Source of the DNA: Dermanyssus gallinae
Lineage: Eukaryota; Arthropoda; Arachnida; Mesostigmata; Dermanyssidae
DNA: 64,000 nucleotides
Direction: 5' to 3'
Assembly: GCA_003439945.1 (NCBI GenBank)
Contig: QVRM01002230.1
Span: forward strand, 62,001 to 126,000
A model generated the notes under the pieces. That model saw only the letters and a list, made by a program, of their open reading frames with translations. It had not been told where the DNA came from and ran no database searches. Each line of letters starts with the position of its first letter. Positions within the stretch are counted from its first letter, which is position 1. Positions 43,340-54,115 of this stretch are shown piece by piece. A program made the position numbers and the translations under genes.

Positions 43340-44230
43340 TCGTACGCATATATCCAGAACGGATCAGAACGAGACCGTATGGTCAACATCGTAAAGCTGC
43401 CCCGAGTGCAGAGCGTGCACACAACGTCGAAAGTCCGGTACAGGCGATCGGGTCCAGTTCCCCCAGGCGTCTGCCGAGTCGGACATCTGGAACGTTGCCT
43501 GTCGGGCCCTCGTAAAGTTAGTTACGCCATACGTTCTACGCTCGCTTCTTTCCCGAGCGAGGAGGTTCCAATGGAACTGGCGAGCTAGGACAAGGGCCTT
43601 GTTGTGTCTCATGAACCTTGTTGTGTCTCATGAACCTTGTTGTGTCCTTAGCTCACGAACCCGAGGGGATGCGTCGCGCTGTTCTGCGGAGTACTGGGTT
43701 GCCATAGCGCCTTGCAAGACCCCCTCATTTCGGTCGCCCAATGGCGCCCGCGGCGTCCTGTAGCCGCGTTTTCACGCGTGTAATAGTGTCTATGAAGTAT
43801 ACGCCGTCCGTCCATGCGGCGGCATTCTGCATCATGTAAACGACAATGTTTCGTGTTGATCTCCCTGCATAGCAATACGTCGAGCTTTTGCGGACCTGGC
43901 CCAAGGCGGTGTAGGACAAGACCGTATGGTCAACATCGTCCGGCTGCCCCGACGTGCAGAGTATGCACAAGTTCCTCGCCATATAGTAGGATCGGTGGGG
44001 GAATCCTTGCCTTTCTGTATGATGCTTAGCAAACCTGTTTTCCACTCGTCGGGATAATGGCATCTCGTGAGCAAAAATTAGCAAGGGTTGTCCAGCGGGC
44101 GCTAGCACAAGGTTGTCATAAATGTGTTCATTGCAAATGCCATCTGATCTAAGTGCTGTTTGGTTAGTGGTATATTCCCTTGAGCACTTCATCAACGGTA
44201 ACATATTTAGATATTTGGTCTCTCTACTGT
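43340..44230 (-). pseudogene. R1-like C-terminal region, rearranged
   Basis: The minus strand carries CILCTSGQPDDVDHTVLSYTALGQVRKS (finger region) in a 159-codon open frame (44204-43725). Downstream, 43612-43364, lies ALVLARQFHWNLLARERSERRTYG, a segment that precedes the finger in R1. The order is therefore inverted relative to a normal element. A 24 bp unit (TTGTGTCTCATGAACC) is repeated near 43597-43640. Confidence 0.65.
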
Positions 44231-45116
44231 GTGTATTTTTCCAACCAGACGATGTAATACTTTTACCTGGAGTACAGGATCGTGTTTGTTGAAGACAGGT
44301 TTGTGCAAAAACTGTTTTGCCATACGTATGTAACCTGGTTCTGTTCAGTGGAAGCCGCTTCCATGTCCAACAGTCGCATGCAACTCTCAGCTAGTATATG
44401 CAAGAAGTGGGCCCTTTTGATCAACGCAGTAAAAGTTGAAACTAAAAAGTTTTGCAGAGGCGGTGGACCAGCTGCCGGGGGCTTCACCTAAACGGCTACT
44501 GTTGTAGTAAGTGAACCGCTTCACGTCTTTTAGTCAAATCAATCGACTGCCGGAAAGGCCTTCTAAAAGCATACAGAAAAACGAACCCGGAAAGAAGTTG
44601 TAATAGTGCAGATGATTGAAAAGCCGCAATCGTTTTTGCTAGAAACCGTCTTAGTTTTGTTCGATGTGAATGTTGTCTTTATTGCATTGTACGGGATTAA
44701 AATGAATACACCTAAAACAAGCTTTTAGTCATTAACTTTAAATAATTATAGCAAGTGAAGGTTGTGTGTCTCAAGAGAGGTATATGATTGCACCAATAAA
44801 TGAAGAATTAACGTGTATATATAAAAAAATAAAAAAGCCGAAATTGGTCCACAATTTTTTGCAACTGGAGCAATGTTAACCGACGCGTGAAAAGAAGTTG
44901 CAACAACAAATCACCATGTGTTGTTGTGATATGTATTCACAGTTTTGAGCATGTGGTATGCAGCACCAATAGCTATCACAAGCTAAATGGTATTTGTGTT
45001 TGTAATGAATATGACTCGGTGTGCACTTGATACTACGCTCAAGAATACCCAATGTTTATCTCATTAACACGCCTATAAACATTACGTCATTCATGAATTC
45101 CAGTGGAGAAATAGGA
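44231..45116. other. Duplicated segment, right part; no gene recognised
   Basis: 44231-44960 matches 55660-56480. It includes a shared stretch GGCCCTTTTGATCAACGCAG and a candidate polyadenylation signal CAATAAATGAAG near 44792. 44960-45116 is unique and unremarkable. Confidence 0.5.
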
Positions 45117-45215
45117 TTCTGGGGCTCCCCTGTCCTAGATGGAGAACGCAACATTTGTGAAGAGATATGATGAATCCCATGTTCGTCGTTCATCCAATTA
45201 AATCTGTAGCCTAGG
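45117..45215 (-). mobile_element. Short repeat D fragment
   Basis: About 100 bp matching D at 31365-31445 on the minus strand (TAGATGGAGAACGCAACATTTG). The sequence just after it, GTAGCCTAGGGGTAACGTTC, looks like a tRNA 5' half but has no B-box. Confidence 0.7.
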
Positions 45216-45329
45216 GGTAACGTTCTCGTCTCGAGGTAACCGGAGTACTAACTTTTCGAGGCACATGGATGAACGAATTCGGAAAAAAACTACAATCCTT
45301 TCATAGTATCCGGTGCCCTCATAAACCAT

Positions 45330-45795
45330 CATTGAACGTTGCCTTAATCTAATCAACCTAAAGATTGCGTTCACTGCTTCTTACGGTATACAGGTAATAT
45401 GGCCTTACCTATCAAACTTTAAGGACTTTTCTAAAAAAAGCGCTAAGAGTTCACCTCTCTAATCTTAACAGATTAGCCTATTTACTGGCGTCATCTCCGC
45501 TATTTGTTGAGGATTTACAAAAAAATACACGTTTTACCAAACAAGGCAGCTTTCAACGAGCACATGTCTAAATGGGAGAATAAGATGACAGACATCGACC
45601 CGCTCTTTTACGAAACCCCGGCAATAACGTGTAGTTCGTGGAAGCGCTGCAATTATGAGAATAGACACCTAATCTTACGATTTGCTGTACATGGCTTCCA
45701 CATGAAGATCTGTAATCGAGAGAAGTTCCATGAAATTTCCTTGTTTTGCTTGTGCAAACTCTGCGAGAGACAGTGTGACTTGTATCACCTCCACG
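45330..45795 (+). pseudogene. C-terminal RT fragment related to the 9634 insertion
   Basis: Plus-strand pieces KKALRVHLSNLNRLAYLLASSPLFVEDLQK (about 45435-45525) and KAAFNEHMSKWENKMTDIDPLF, FAVHGFHMKICNREKFHE, CLCKLCERQCDLYH match the protein at 9780-10150. One frame change separates them. It is cut at 45795 by R1 sequence. Confidence 0.75.
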
Positions 45796-46240
45796 GCACG
45801 TACTCCCGCAAGGGCCGCGCAGTGTACGATCGTGTGTTCAACGTCGTCCGCGTCCCCGGAGGAGCAGAGAACGCAGATGTCAACCGGGGCCTTGCCGATG
45901 CGCATCATATATGTCTGGAACTGGCCGTGTCCTGTGAGCACCTGCGTCATGGTGTACGACAGCTCCCCCAGCTGCTTGTCATACCACCGGCGCAGATCCG
46001 GTATCAGTCGGCGAGTCCATTGACCGCCGGCGTCGCCCCGGGGGTTTCGCCATTCATCGTTCCACAGCTCCAGTGTCTTCTGTTGTGCCTGCGCGAGGTC
46101 CCAGTTCCCATCGAGACGGTTTTCGCTTCTCTCTCTGGCCAGGAGATCCCAAGGTAGCTGGCGGGCCAGTACTATCAGAGCATCCGTAGACACCGTGCGA
46201 TAGGCCCTGCTGACTCTTATGACCGTTCTCCTCTGCGCGG
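45796..46240 (-). pseudogene. R1-clade C-terminal region, fourth copy
   Basis: A continuous minus-strand frame reads RVIRVSRAYRTVSTDALIVL, ARQLPWDLLARERSENRLDG, WTRRLIPDLRRWYDKQLGEL, VLTGHGQFQTYMMRIGK and CVLCSSGDADDVEHTIVHC. It is colinear with R1 at 62960-63360 and includes the complete finger. It is the longest of the R1 fragments linked to MADF type 2. Confidence 0.85.
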
Positions 46241-47012
46241 GCTCTGAGTGCGCCCCGGTTCCGCGCCGGCCTGTTGATAATGCTACTGGTATTGTTATTG
46301 CGGTCGTCGGTATTGTTGTTGTCGCTGGTATCATTGTCTTTGGCGCCGTCGCTAACCTCAACATGAGTTTCGGGGTGCGCTATGAGCGATACCATTGTGT
46401 TGTTGGAAGGAGTATGCCACTGCCTTTTCTCTGGTGTTAAGAAGATATGACTCATCATCTCGTGCAGCAAATTGAAGAACCGCCACGGCGGCTGGAAAAA
46501 CTCGTTCTTTGCTCGCCGTCGAAGTACGATGTTCAAGAGACGCTTATATCGATCACGGATGTTGGTCCACTTCTTGTAAACGACGGGGCCGGGAATTTTG
46601 AAGTTGTGCTCAATCTTTGACCAGCGACCAGTGCGCATTCGCTGGTCCGTGAAGAGCGGATGGAGTTTGTCGTACAACAATGACGTTTTTTGAGAGTTCG
46701 AGAAGGCTCTCGACGAAGTATTCCGTCGTCCATTGCTAATCTTCTTCGGGGCGGGTTATTTCGGCGCCAGCCTTCTTCATTAGTTGATTATAGTGTTCGC
46801 CCTGATCCTTGTAGAGTGAATGGAAAATACAAAAACGGCCATTTGCGAGTTCGAGGAGGCTCTTCTGTTAATTCAGCGCCAGCCTTCTCCATTGGTTGAT
46901 TAGATTGTTTGCCTAGACCAATGTAAACCCGCAACGAGTGCAGTAGACTTTGTGTGTTCTGCTCATTCACGACCGCAACACTGTCCACCAAAACGTTACC
47001 AAAGTTTTCCAT
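46241..47012 (-). pseudogene. MADF type 2, fourth copy
   Basis: The start ENFGNVLVDSVAVVNEQNTQSLLHSLRVYIGLGKQ (from ATG 47010-47012) is followed by a frame change. A MADF core then has an open frame of 208 codons from 46680 (LLYDKLHPLFTDQRMRTGRW..., KKWTNIRDRYKRLLNIVLRRRAK, FFQPPWRFFNLLHEM), through an Asp/Asn tract into R1 coding sequence. That fusion of MADF to R1 sequence in one frame is probably chance. D(+) begins immediately upstream. Confidence 0.75.
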
Positions 47013-48440
47013 TGATTATCCTCGATTGGAGAACTTGCACTACATTACAGAATATAGGAGAGTGATTGACGGCCAATTCTCAATACCGGGCTAACCAGAA
47101 CGGCATATGCCCTGTCTATATTGCAGACTACTAAAGGAATTCCTGCACTTTTCTTTAAAAAGGCGGCCGTTGAGTTGGCAGAACCGCTTAATCTAGTTTT
47201 TCAATGATCCCTGAATGATGGCGTTGTACCAGATTTGTACCGACAAGCTAATTTAGCTCCTGGTCACAAATCTGGAGACAAGGCAGATCCCGCAAACAAG
47301 CGCCTAGTATTGCTAACTGCGGTATCGAGCAAAGTACTGGAGCACACAAACGCGGATAACATCTACAACAACGATCATTTGCAAAGACTTATCGCCAACC
47401 AGCAGTTTGCCTACAAGCTCTAGCGTTCGACAACTGTTGCTGCGTGATGGGGTACCTGAACGACACCGCCCCGCACGTTGACCGAGACATACGGCCGACC
47501 CAATTTTCCTCGATCTAAAGGATGCTTTAAAAAAAACGTTGATCACAATACGCTTATCGCAACCCTGCCGCCAATGGGAGTTAGCCCTCGCCTGCGACTC
47601 TGAGTATCCGACTTCCTCAGATCACGCACGTAGGGTAAAGGTAGGCAACCGTCTCTCGTCTTAAGTGCTCTCAGGGCGTCCACAAGGCACCGTTCTTGGC
47701 AGTCTAATGTTCATGCTATATTGACTCAGTAAAGCGTATTTTTACGACGAAGAAACGCTTTAAGATATATGTTGACGACCCTAAGCCAAAAACACCTGTA
47801 AAGACCGCAAAAGAATACAAGATTCTTCAAGACGCCGCTACAGACTTCATTGGGTGAGACAAAAATGAGGTTCACCATATCCCTTCACAAATGTTGCGTT
47901 CTCCATCTAGGACAAAGGAACCCCCATATTTTCTCTCACACATCAAAGAAGTGTAACTTGCTACGAAGACCACGATAACAATTCTCAGAGTGTACGTCTC
48001 GGAATCTCTTTATTTTCGAGACGAAGTAACTGAGATTCTTAAGATGTCGTCCAGGCTAACAAACTGGATCCTTTGGGCTTTTGCACTATCAAAACCGCAG
48101 CTGTACCTTGAGCTATACAACGGGCTGATGCGACCAGTTATCATGTACGGATTACAGGTATGGTAGCCGCTTTAAAACCGGGTTAAAGAAAGTATACAAA
48201 CTGCCTAGAATCGCTATTTTTGAAAAATCCGATTTTGGACAGGGTCAACTATAACTCTGCCTTCTGTTCGTGATCAACTACGCGAGAAGAGTCCCAGGCA
48301 CTATTAATGCCTGAAGAAACTCCCGGGCTGTTCGACAGGTGTAATAGTGAAGGCCAAGGCTGTCGCTAGATCGGCCAAGGTAAACCATGGCGGATCTCGA
48401 TTTAAAGTTGTGTTTTGATACGCGAGTCCCCCGTCTCAGA
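47013..48440 (+). mobile_element. Repeat D, plus arm, copy 4
   Basis: Colinear with copies 1 and 2, with the uninterrupted target region GATACGCGAGTCCCCCGTC near 48418. RT pieces include NLAPGHKSGDKADPANKRLVLLTAVSSKVLEH. It carries stops in all frames. Confidence 0.8.
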
Positions 48441-48448
48441 AAAAAAAA

Positions 48449-48470
48449 CATATATATATATATATATATT
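48449..48470. repeat. (TA)n microsatellite, 22 bp
   Basis: The shortest of the TA tracts between D and MADF type 1. It is followed by the 3' flank at 48471-48748, which matches 10437-10715. Confidence 0.9.
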
Positions 48471-48748
48471 TCTGACTAAAATGTTCGACTTTAAGAAAAC
48501 CAATATAAAACATTATTTCTGTGACATGTCATAGAAATTTCAAAAACTATGCCAAGCCCGGGTATTAGCGGCAACGTAGAAGTTACCAGGGATTAATACT
48601 GAAGGTAAAACGCTTTGATTAAACAGTGCTGGAAACGAAGTTATACACGGAATACATCTAAAATGAGTTCAAATATTTTCGTTCTCACTGTATAGAAAAT
48701 GTTTATTTTTTATCTCAAAAACGACATGTGCAATTCATATGGATGCAG

Positions 48749-49555
48749 TTATTTCTGGAAATCAAGAATCATCTTGTCAATTGCGTTAATGAGTCGTAGT
48801 TGCGTCGGCCGGTCATGGTTGCGAATGCGGTTGTTTATTCGCTCCATAAACGCCTTCACGGGATCATCATTGTTGTTGTTATTAGTGTTGTTGTCGCTGT
48901 TGTCCGTGATGTCACCAGTGTCGTTATTGCAGTCTTCGGTATTGTCGTCACTGGTATCAATTTTGTTGTTGTCGTCGCCGGTATTGTTGTTGTGGTCGTC
49001 GTCGTCGCTGAGTCCAACAGACAAATCGGAGTTCGTTGCGGGCGATAAGGGCTGACCCGTTACCACTGCGCCGTCAGAGCGAGCAAGCCACTGCCTTTCC
49101 TCTGATGTTAAGTATATATGACGCAGCATCTTGTGCAGCAAGTTGAAGAACCGCCACGGCGGCTGGAAGAACTCGCCCTTTGCTCGCCGTTGAAGTACGA
49201 TGTTTAGAATACGCTTGTATCGATCGCGGATGTTGGCCCACTTCTTGAAGACGACGGGACCGGGCATATTAAACTTACGGCCAATTTCCGACCAGCGATC
49301 GACGCGCATTCGCTGGTTCGTGTAGAGCGGGTGGAATTTGTCGTACAAGAATGGCGTTTCCTTTACGAGTTCGACGAGGCTCTCGGCTGAGTATCTCGTT
49401 GCTCTTTGATGGTCTTCTTTGGCGCCAGCCTTCTCCATCAGTTGGTTATATTGTTCGCCTAGACCAATGAAGATCCGCAACGAGTCCAGTAGGTTTTGTG
49501 TACCCTGGTCGTTCACGGCCACACCGTTCACCAAAACGTTACCGAAGTGATCCAT
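48749..49555 (-). CDS. MADF/BESS-type DNA-binding protein, type 1, copy 3
   Basis: Intact frame of 268 codons from ATG 49553-49555, chosen because MDHFGNVLVNG is the start in all full copies; the frame extends nine codons further upstream without another ATG. The five residues LSHTK (near position 47) are missing, an in-frame 15 bp deletion. Changes in the acidic tract (DDDDHNNN) and end (RLINAIDKMILDF) distinguish it. The MADF domain is identical to copy 2 except for ordinary polymorphism-like changes. It retains the full frame next to a dead RT. Confidence 0.8.
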   Translation of the reverse strand: MDHFGNVLVNGVAVNDQGTQNLLDSLRIFIGLGEQYNQLMEKAGAKEDHQRATRYSAESLVELVKETPFLYDKFHPLYTNQRMRVDRWSEIGRKFNMPGPVVFKKWANIRDRYKRILNIVLQRRAKGEFFQPPWRFFNLLHKMLRHIYLTSEERQWLARSDGAVVTGQPLSPATNSDLSVGLSDDDDHNNNTGDDNNKIDTSDDNTEDCNNDTGDITDNSDNNTNNNNNDDPVKAFMERINNRIRNHDRPTQLRLINAIDKMILDFQK

Positions 49556-50205
49556 TGCGCGCGGTTGGAGAACTTGCACCACGTTAAGCTAGCGCCAATG
49601 AAGATGCCGGTAGTGATCGGATGAACAAGAGAAGAAGTATTTGAGCTTGAGGACACGAAATGTTCTTCGCCGTACCGCAAGGTCGAGTGATCTCATCGAA
49701 AAACGCGCGGCCTTAAATTCTGGCTTCTGGCCGGATGCCGGTTGATTCGATGCCCTCGCACTGGTCAATCGACGGCGAGTTAATTTGGCGACAGAGCAAG
49801 AGAGAGGGATGGAAGATCTTTGACTCCGGCTATGCGGTCTCAGTTAGCAGTAGAAGCAGTGCGGGGGAGAGGGGGCATCTCCCGCACCACCGTCTTGATC
49901 CCGAATCACATTGATAGTCTTATCTTATTCACAGCGGCGGCGGCTAACGCACCGTCCGCAACGGGGCGCTGCCGACATCAATGTGTGATGAAAATGCCAA
50001 TGCATAGTGACGGAAGCAATGCAAGAGGTCACTCATGCAAATGTGCATCTCACGAGAAAACTACCGGACGGCATAGCATCGCTGCCGGTTGTGCTCATAG
50101 AAACGCGCAATCACGCGAAGATTTTTCAGGCGCATAAGTGGTCTTTGTATTTCCTCGCCGAGTAAAACGTACGCTTAGGAGGCTCAAGAAACGAGATCGT
50201 TACTT
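49556..50205. other. 5' region of MADF type 1 and element B remnant, third copy
   Basis: 49556-49960 matches 11541-11960. 49961-50205 is the element B remnant, here with about 90 bp missing after CGGCATAGCATC, so most of the HGYHYLVCS motif is lost. A short TA tract (50206-50216) follows. Confidence 0.6.
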
Positions 50206-50216
50206 TATATATATAT

Positions 50217-50780
50217 ACTTTACAAGTTACATTTACTTGCGAAATACACTAAATAAAAACGAAATCTTGTTATTGTAAATTATAATTAAGAGCTTGTTCT
50301 AAAGACAAAATTTTAAAGCTGCGTTGGAGCGAAATCATGAAGTCAGCAGCGTCGGGAAAAATTGATTGATAATGTACTCGACCACGTACGCGATTTATTT
50401 TATAATAGAACGAATGGTAATTCCATTGTATATTGTATCGTCTGGGAAATTGGTTCGTAACGTATGGACTACGGTAGAGTTTGTTAAAAATATATTGCAA
50501 TATTCTATTTTATAAATGTATGAAAAGAAAACATTTTTATTAGAACGTATTCATATGGTCTCTAGTAATGCTAAAAACCTAATGCATTGCCGAGCAATCA
50601 CGAAATGAATCGCGCCATTTGAGAGCGCTGAACACTGAGTTGTTCTGACTTGGCCGACTTTTCTACTGAGGTATAACACCGTATTTCGCCATGGCAACGC
50701 CCGCATACATCTGTGGTGACCTGCCTTGATTTAATGGAATTTGCGTGGGATGTTTTACCTACCTACCTAATAGTGCAGAA
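50217..50780. repeat. Repeat T, copy 4, with internal deletion
   Basis: It begins CTTTACAAGTTACATTTAC immediately after a short TA run. It lacks about 190 bp present in the other copies (after GAACGAAT at 50415). It ends in ACCTACCTACC. Its left junction is the empty site of the Tc1-like insertion. Confidence 0.85.
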
Positions 50781-51209
50781 CTTGCCCATTTAAATTATGA
50801 TTGTTCCTCTCACCTCAGAATTCTCTGAGCGTTTGTCGAAGGTTATGGAAAACGGTGATAAATATATTGTAACGAAGTTACAATATATTTACCACAGCGT
50901 AGCAATAGAACCCACGCCAAAGAAGACCATCAAAGAGCAACGCGATACTCAACCGAGAGCCTCGTCGAACTCGTAAAGGAAACGCCATTCTTGTATGACA
51001 AATTCCACCCGCTCTACACGAACCAGCGAATGCGCATTAATCGCTGGTCGGAGATTGGCCTTAAGTTTAATATGCCCGGTCCCGTCGTCAACAATAAGGA
51101 TCCCGTGAAGGAGTTTATGGAGCGAATAAACAACCGCATTCGCAACCATGACCGGCCGACGCAACTACGGCTCGTTAGCGCAATTGACACGGTGATTCTC
51201 GATTTCTAG
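50781..51209 (+). pseudogene. Repeat S, then MADF type 1 with internal deletion fusing MADF to BESS
   Basis: 50781-50870 is repeat S. A palindromic AATATATTGTAAC-GAA-GTTACAATATATT follows. From about 50868 to a TAG at 51207-51209 one plus-strand frame reads KEDHQRATRYSTESLVELVK, through MADF to FNMPGPVV, then directly NNKDPVKEFMERIN to the end. About 370 bp (rest of MADF, acidic tract) are missing without loss of frame. No ATG precedes the MADF part, so it is listed as a pseudogene. Confidence 0.75.
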
Positions 51210-51765
51210 AAATAACTGAATCCGTATGAATTGCACATGTCGTTTTTGAGATAAAAAATAAACATTTTCTACACAGTGAAAACTAAAATATTTGAAATAA
51301 TTTTATATGTATTCCGTATATCAATTCGTTTCCAGCACTGTTTAATCAAAGCGTTTTACCTTCAGAAATAATCCCCGGTAACTTCTACGTTGCCGCTAAT
51401 ACCCGGGCCTGGCATAGTTTTTGAAATTTCTATGACATGTCACAGTAATAATGTTTTACAATGGTTTCCTTATAGTCGAAAATTATAGTCAGATATATGT
51501 TTTTTTGTAGACTTTCTATAACACGGTTCTAGAGAGGCTACCAGACCTGTAATCCGTATATGATAATTGGTCGGACCAGCCCGTTGTATAGCTTCAGGTC
51601 AAGCCGCAATTTGGATAGTGCAAAAGACCGAAAAATCCAGTTTGTCAGCTTGGGAAACATCTTGAGAATCTCAGTTACATGGACTCGAAAATAAAGGATT
51701 CCGAAATGTATATACTCCGAGATCCGTTATCGTGGTCTTCGCAGCAAGTTTCACTTCTTCGATTG
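51210..51765 (-). mobile_element. MADF 3' flank and short repeat D minus arm, copy 3
   Basis: 51210-51480 is the MADF 3' flank in plus orientation. From about 51505 the minus strand gives the D C-terminal end (ELYNGLVRPIIIYGLQVW and KLTNWIFRSFALSKLRL). Only about 260 bp of D remain before it joins an element B remnant. Confidence 0.75.
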
Positions 51766-52040
51766 CCGGAAAAAGTGACCGAGGCTTTGGCAGAGGTAGC
51801 GCAGTTAGATGTGTAAATTGCCAAGGAGCTTTGGGATGGAATGGCATACACTAGTCGGCAGAAATACATTGTGCATGGCTACTATCACTTGGTATGTTCG
51901 ACCCAATAATTTCACCAAGTTGACAATCATTGTTGTTGTCGATTCTGCTGCAGATGTGCACTAAATGCCACGCAGCGAGCTGCTAAACGCACTGGAGGCC
52001 CACCGGGCAAAAAGTGCAGAGACTTTTAGTTGCTGAAGCC
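51766..52040 (+). pseudogene. Element B C-terminal remnant
   Basis: Plus-strand reading gives SRQKYIVHGYYHLVCS and a decayed finger, again matching element B near 19320-19460. Confidence 0.6.
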
Positions 52041-52745
52041 TTCGAATATATAATGACGCTTCTATTTATGATTTTGTTTAAATTCGACCCTTAGTTAGCA
52101 GCCAGTGCGTGCTAGTATGTACTGTTTAAATGACACCTTTATGGCTGACCGAGCCTACTGAGCCACAGTTACCTGCCTGACAAAACTTTGATTACATATT
52201 GATGTGGCAAATGGCTCACAACTTTAGAGTTTTGTGAGCATTTTCATAGCGCTTTTCATATACAGCAGTACAAATTACTATTTAAAGTACCCTTTTTCTG
52301 GTGGTCTATAAACAACTAGGTTATAGTGCGTCAGCTGTAAAGCAGCTTATCTGGTCGTGTGGTAGTTGTTTTAGTATCCTTGGTCACTAGCTAATGACAA
52401 AATCTTAATTACTTCAACTTTCATATCAGTTTTAATGATTTGCTCAACGAACCATTTGAGAACATCAACTACATGTAATCTTTGTAAGCGACTGTCAAAG
52501 ACCGACAGTTTCTTGACTTTAGGACGTTTTGGTGCATCTTGTCATATAAAAAATAAGTTATTGCGTCTAAATCATCTAAGCGAAGTTCAGAACAATAGTG
52601 GTTTAATGTTTTCTAAAATTTTCTCAGTTTTCCTAGCCTTGTGCTAGCGTCCGCTGGACGACCCTTGTTGCGAAACAAGGTATACCGGAGTTACTGCTAG
52701 AGCTTCTTAAAAGTATACTGCAAAAAAACGACTTTTCATGAACGA
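52041..52745. repeat. Repeat U, copy 4
   Basis: Matches 36985-37680 and 39867-40850 with internal gaps. It leads directly into the second copy of the 4 kb duplicated segment. Confidence 0.75.
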
Positions 52746-53339
52746 CCGGATCTTAAGAAACAGAACAAAGAAAACTAGCCTTGCTTGACGGTTGTCAAGT
52801 ATCTGAGTTTGTATTCCAGCGGGAGTGGTACATGAGGGTTGCTGCTCTTGATTGAGTGAGGCGATTACACGAGAGATTAAGAAGAATGCAATCCATCCGC
52901 GGCAGGATGATTGATTCATTAACGCGGCTTGGATTATCAGTGTTTTTCGTCGCCACCGCAGTTCACTGATTGGCGATGCTTGCGTTAATGTGACTTGATC
53001 GCTAGTCCTAATGCACCACTCCTGCTACTGAGATTATTAGCAAAAACAGCCACCATTTTTTTCCCGCTGTTCTCACTGTTGCAATCGTCATTGTTAACAA
53101 CAATGGCATCAGTGACGACCGTATGAACGTATTCGTCGACGCGTGGGCAATACAAAGTAAAAATCTATGTATTTGCTAAAAGAAGGTCGAAGTGTTAGGC
53201 TTACAACCAGTTAGGCAAAATGGCTAACTACATCTAGAAAATTCCCATTGATCTTCACTCTATGATTCATCGCTGCATACATTCCACTTTGGCTAAAACA
53301 CATCGAACCTTGCTCAGGCTCAGGGTATGTTTTTCAGTA
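52746..53339. other. Duplicated segment copy 2, left part
   Basis: Matches 40965-41566. No gene recognised on either strand. Confidence 0.6.
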
Positions 53340-53745
53340 TACATGAATAGGGTACTCTATCTAGAGTTCAGCACGAGCCAATTCATGAATCTGTTTGTAG
53401 GCTGCAAGCCAGCAGTGAAAGCAATTAGAATCAGACTGGAGTCACCAGTCACTAAGTGTTCTCAGCAATGTTTGCGGTAATGCCAAGTGACTAAAGCCAC
53501 ACAAGAGGTTGCCTATGCAAAATGCACCTTATCAGAAACCTTTGTATACTCGGTACACTGCGTACGGCTATTTACCTGAGATGTTGCATTTGTGGATTTC
53601 ACCAGGCGGGGATAAATTCCGCTGCCGGTTCAGCTTGCGGGAATGCGCTGTGTATTACGCGACAAACTGTTAAAGGTTTCGATGATTTTTGCACTTTTTG
53701 CCAAGTGAGACGGACGCTAAGACGGCTCGAAAAAATAGTTCATTG
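53340..53745 (+). pseudogene. Element B C-terminal remnant (duplicate of 41567-42020)
   Basis: KAIRIRLESPVTKCSQQCLR and CRF-SLRECAVYYATNC pieces. About 30 bp are missing relative to the first copy after GAAACCTTTG. Confidence 0.65.
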
Positions 53746-54115
53746 CAATATATATATATATATATATATATATAAGAGCGGCGCTCCCCGACCCGCAAAA
53801 ACCTCGCAGATTCGGACCCATCACTATCTCTATGAGTGGTGTATGGGACTCCGAATATGCGAGTACGCTTTTAGGGCTCGGCGTCACGAAGAGGAATCCT
53901 ATGGATCTTACCGTCTTAACGTTGCAAGGAACCTTAAGAATATACCGCTCGCACCGGGTCCATAAGGGCTGGGGCTACCATCAGGCAAGGACACGGACAG
54001 CTGATTCTTAACCTCACGTGACACCTTTTTACCACTATTTGTATTAAGGCGAGCACTGCCTGGTGTGCAAACGTATTGTAAATAATTAATAAATAATCAC
54101 AATATTTTATATATA
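53746..54115. repeat. Hairpin-containing repeat, second copy
   Basis: The stem at 53806-53866 carries one mismatch (GAATATGCGAG against CTCGCAGATTC). It is preceded by a TA tract at 53748-53774 and ends with AATAAATAATC. Confidence 0.65.

Noticed and set aside
45205..45275. Possible tRNA or SINE head (GTAGCCTAGGGGTAACGTTC)
   Set aside because: No B-box, no acceptor stem and no cloverleaf could be formed; the first bases belong to repeat D.
46054..46680. Apparent fusion protein of MADF and R1 sequence, 208 codons open
   Set aside because: The R1 part is read outside its own protein frame, so this is a chance extension, not a gene fusion.
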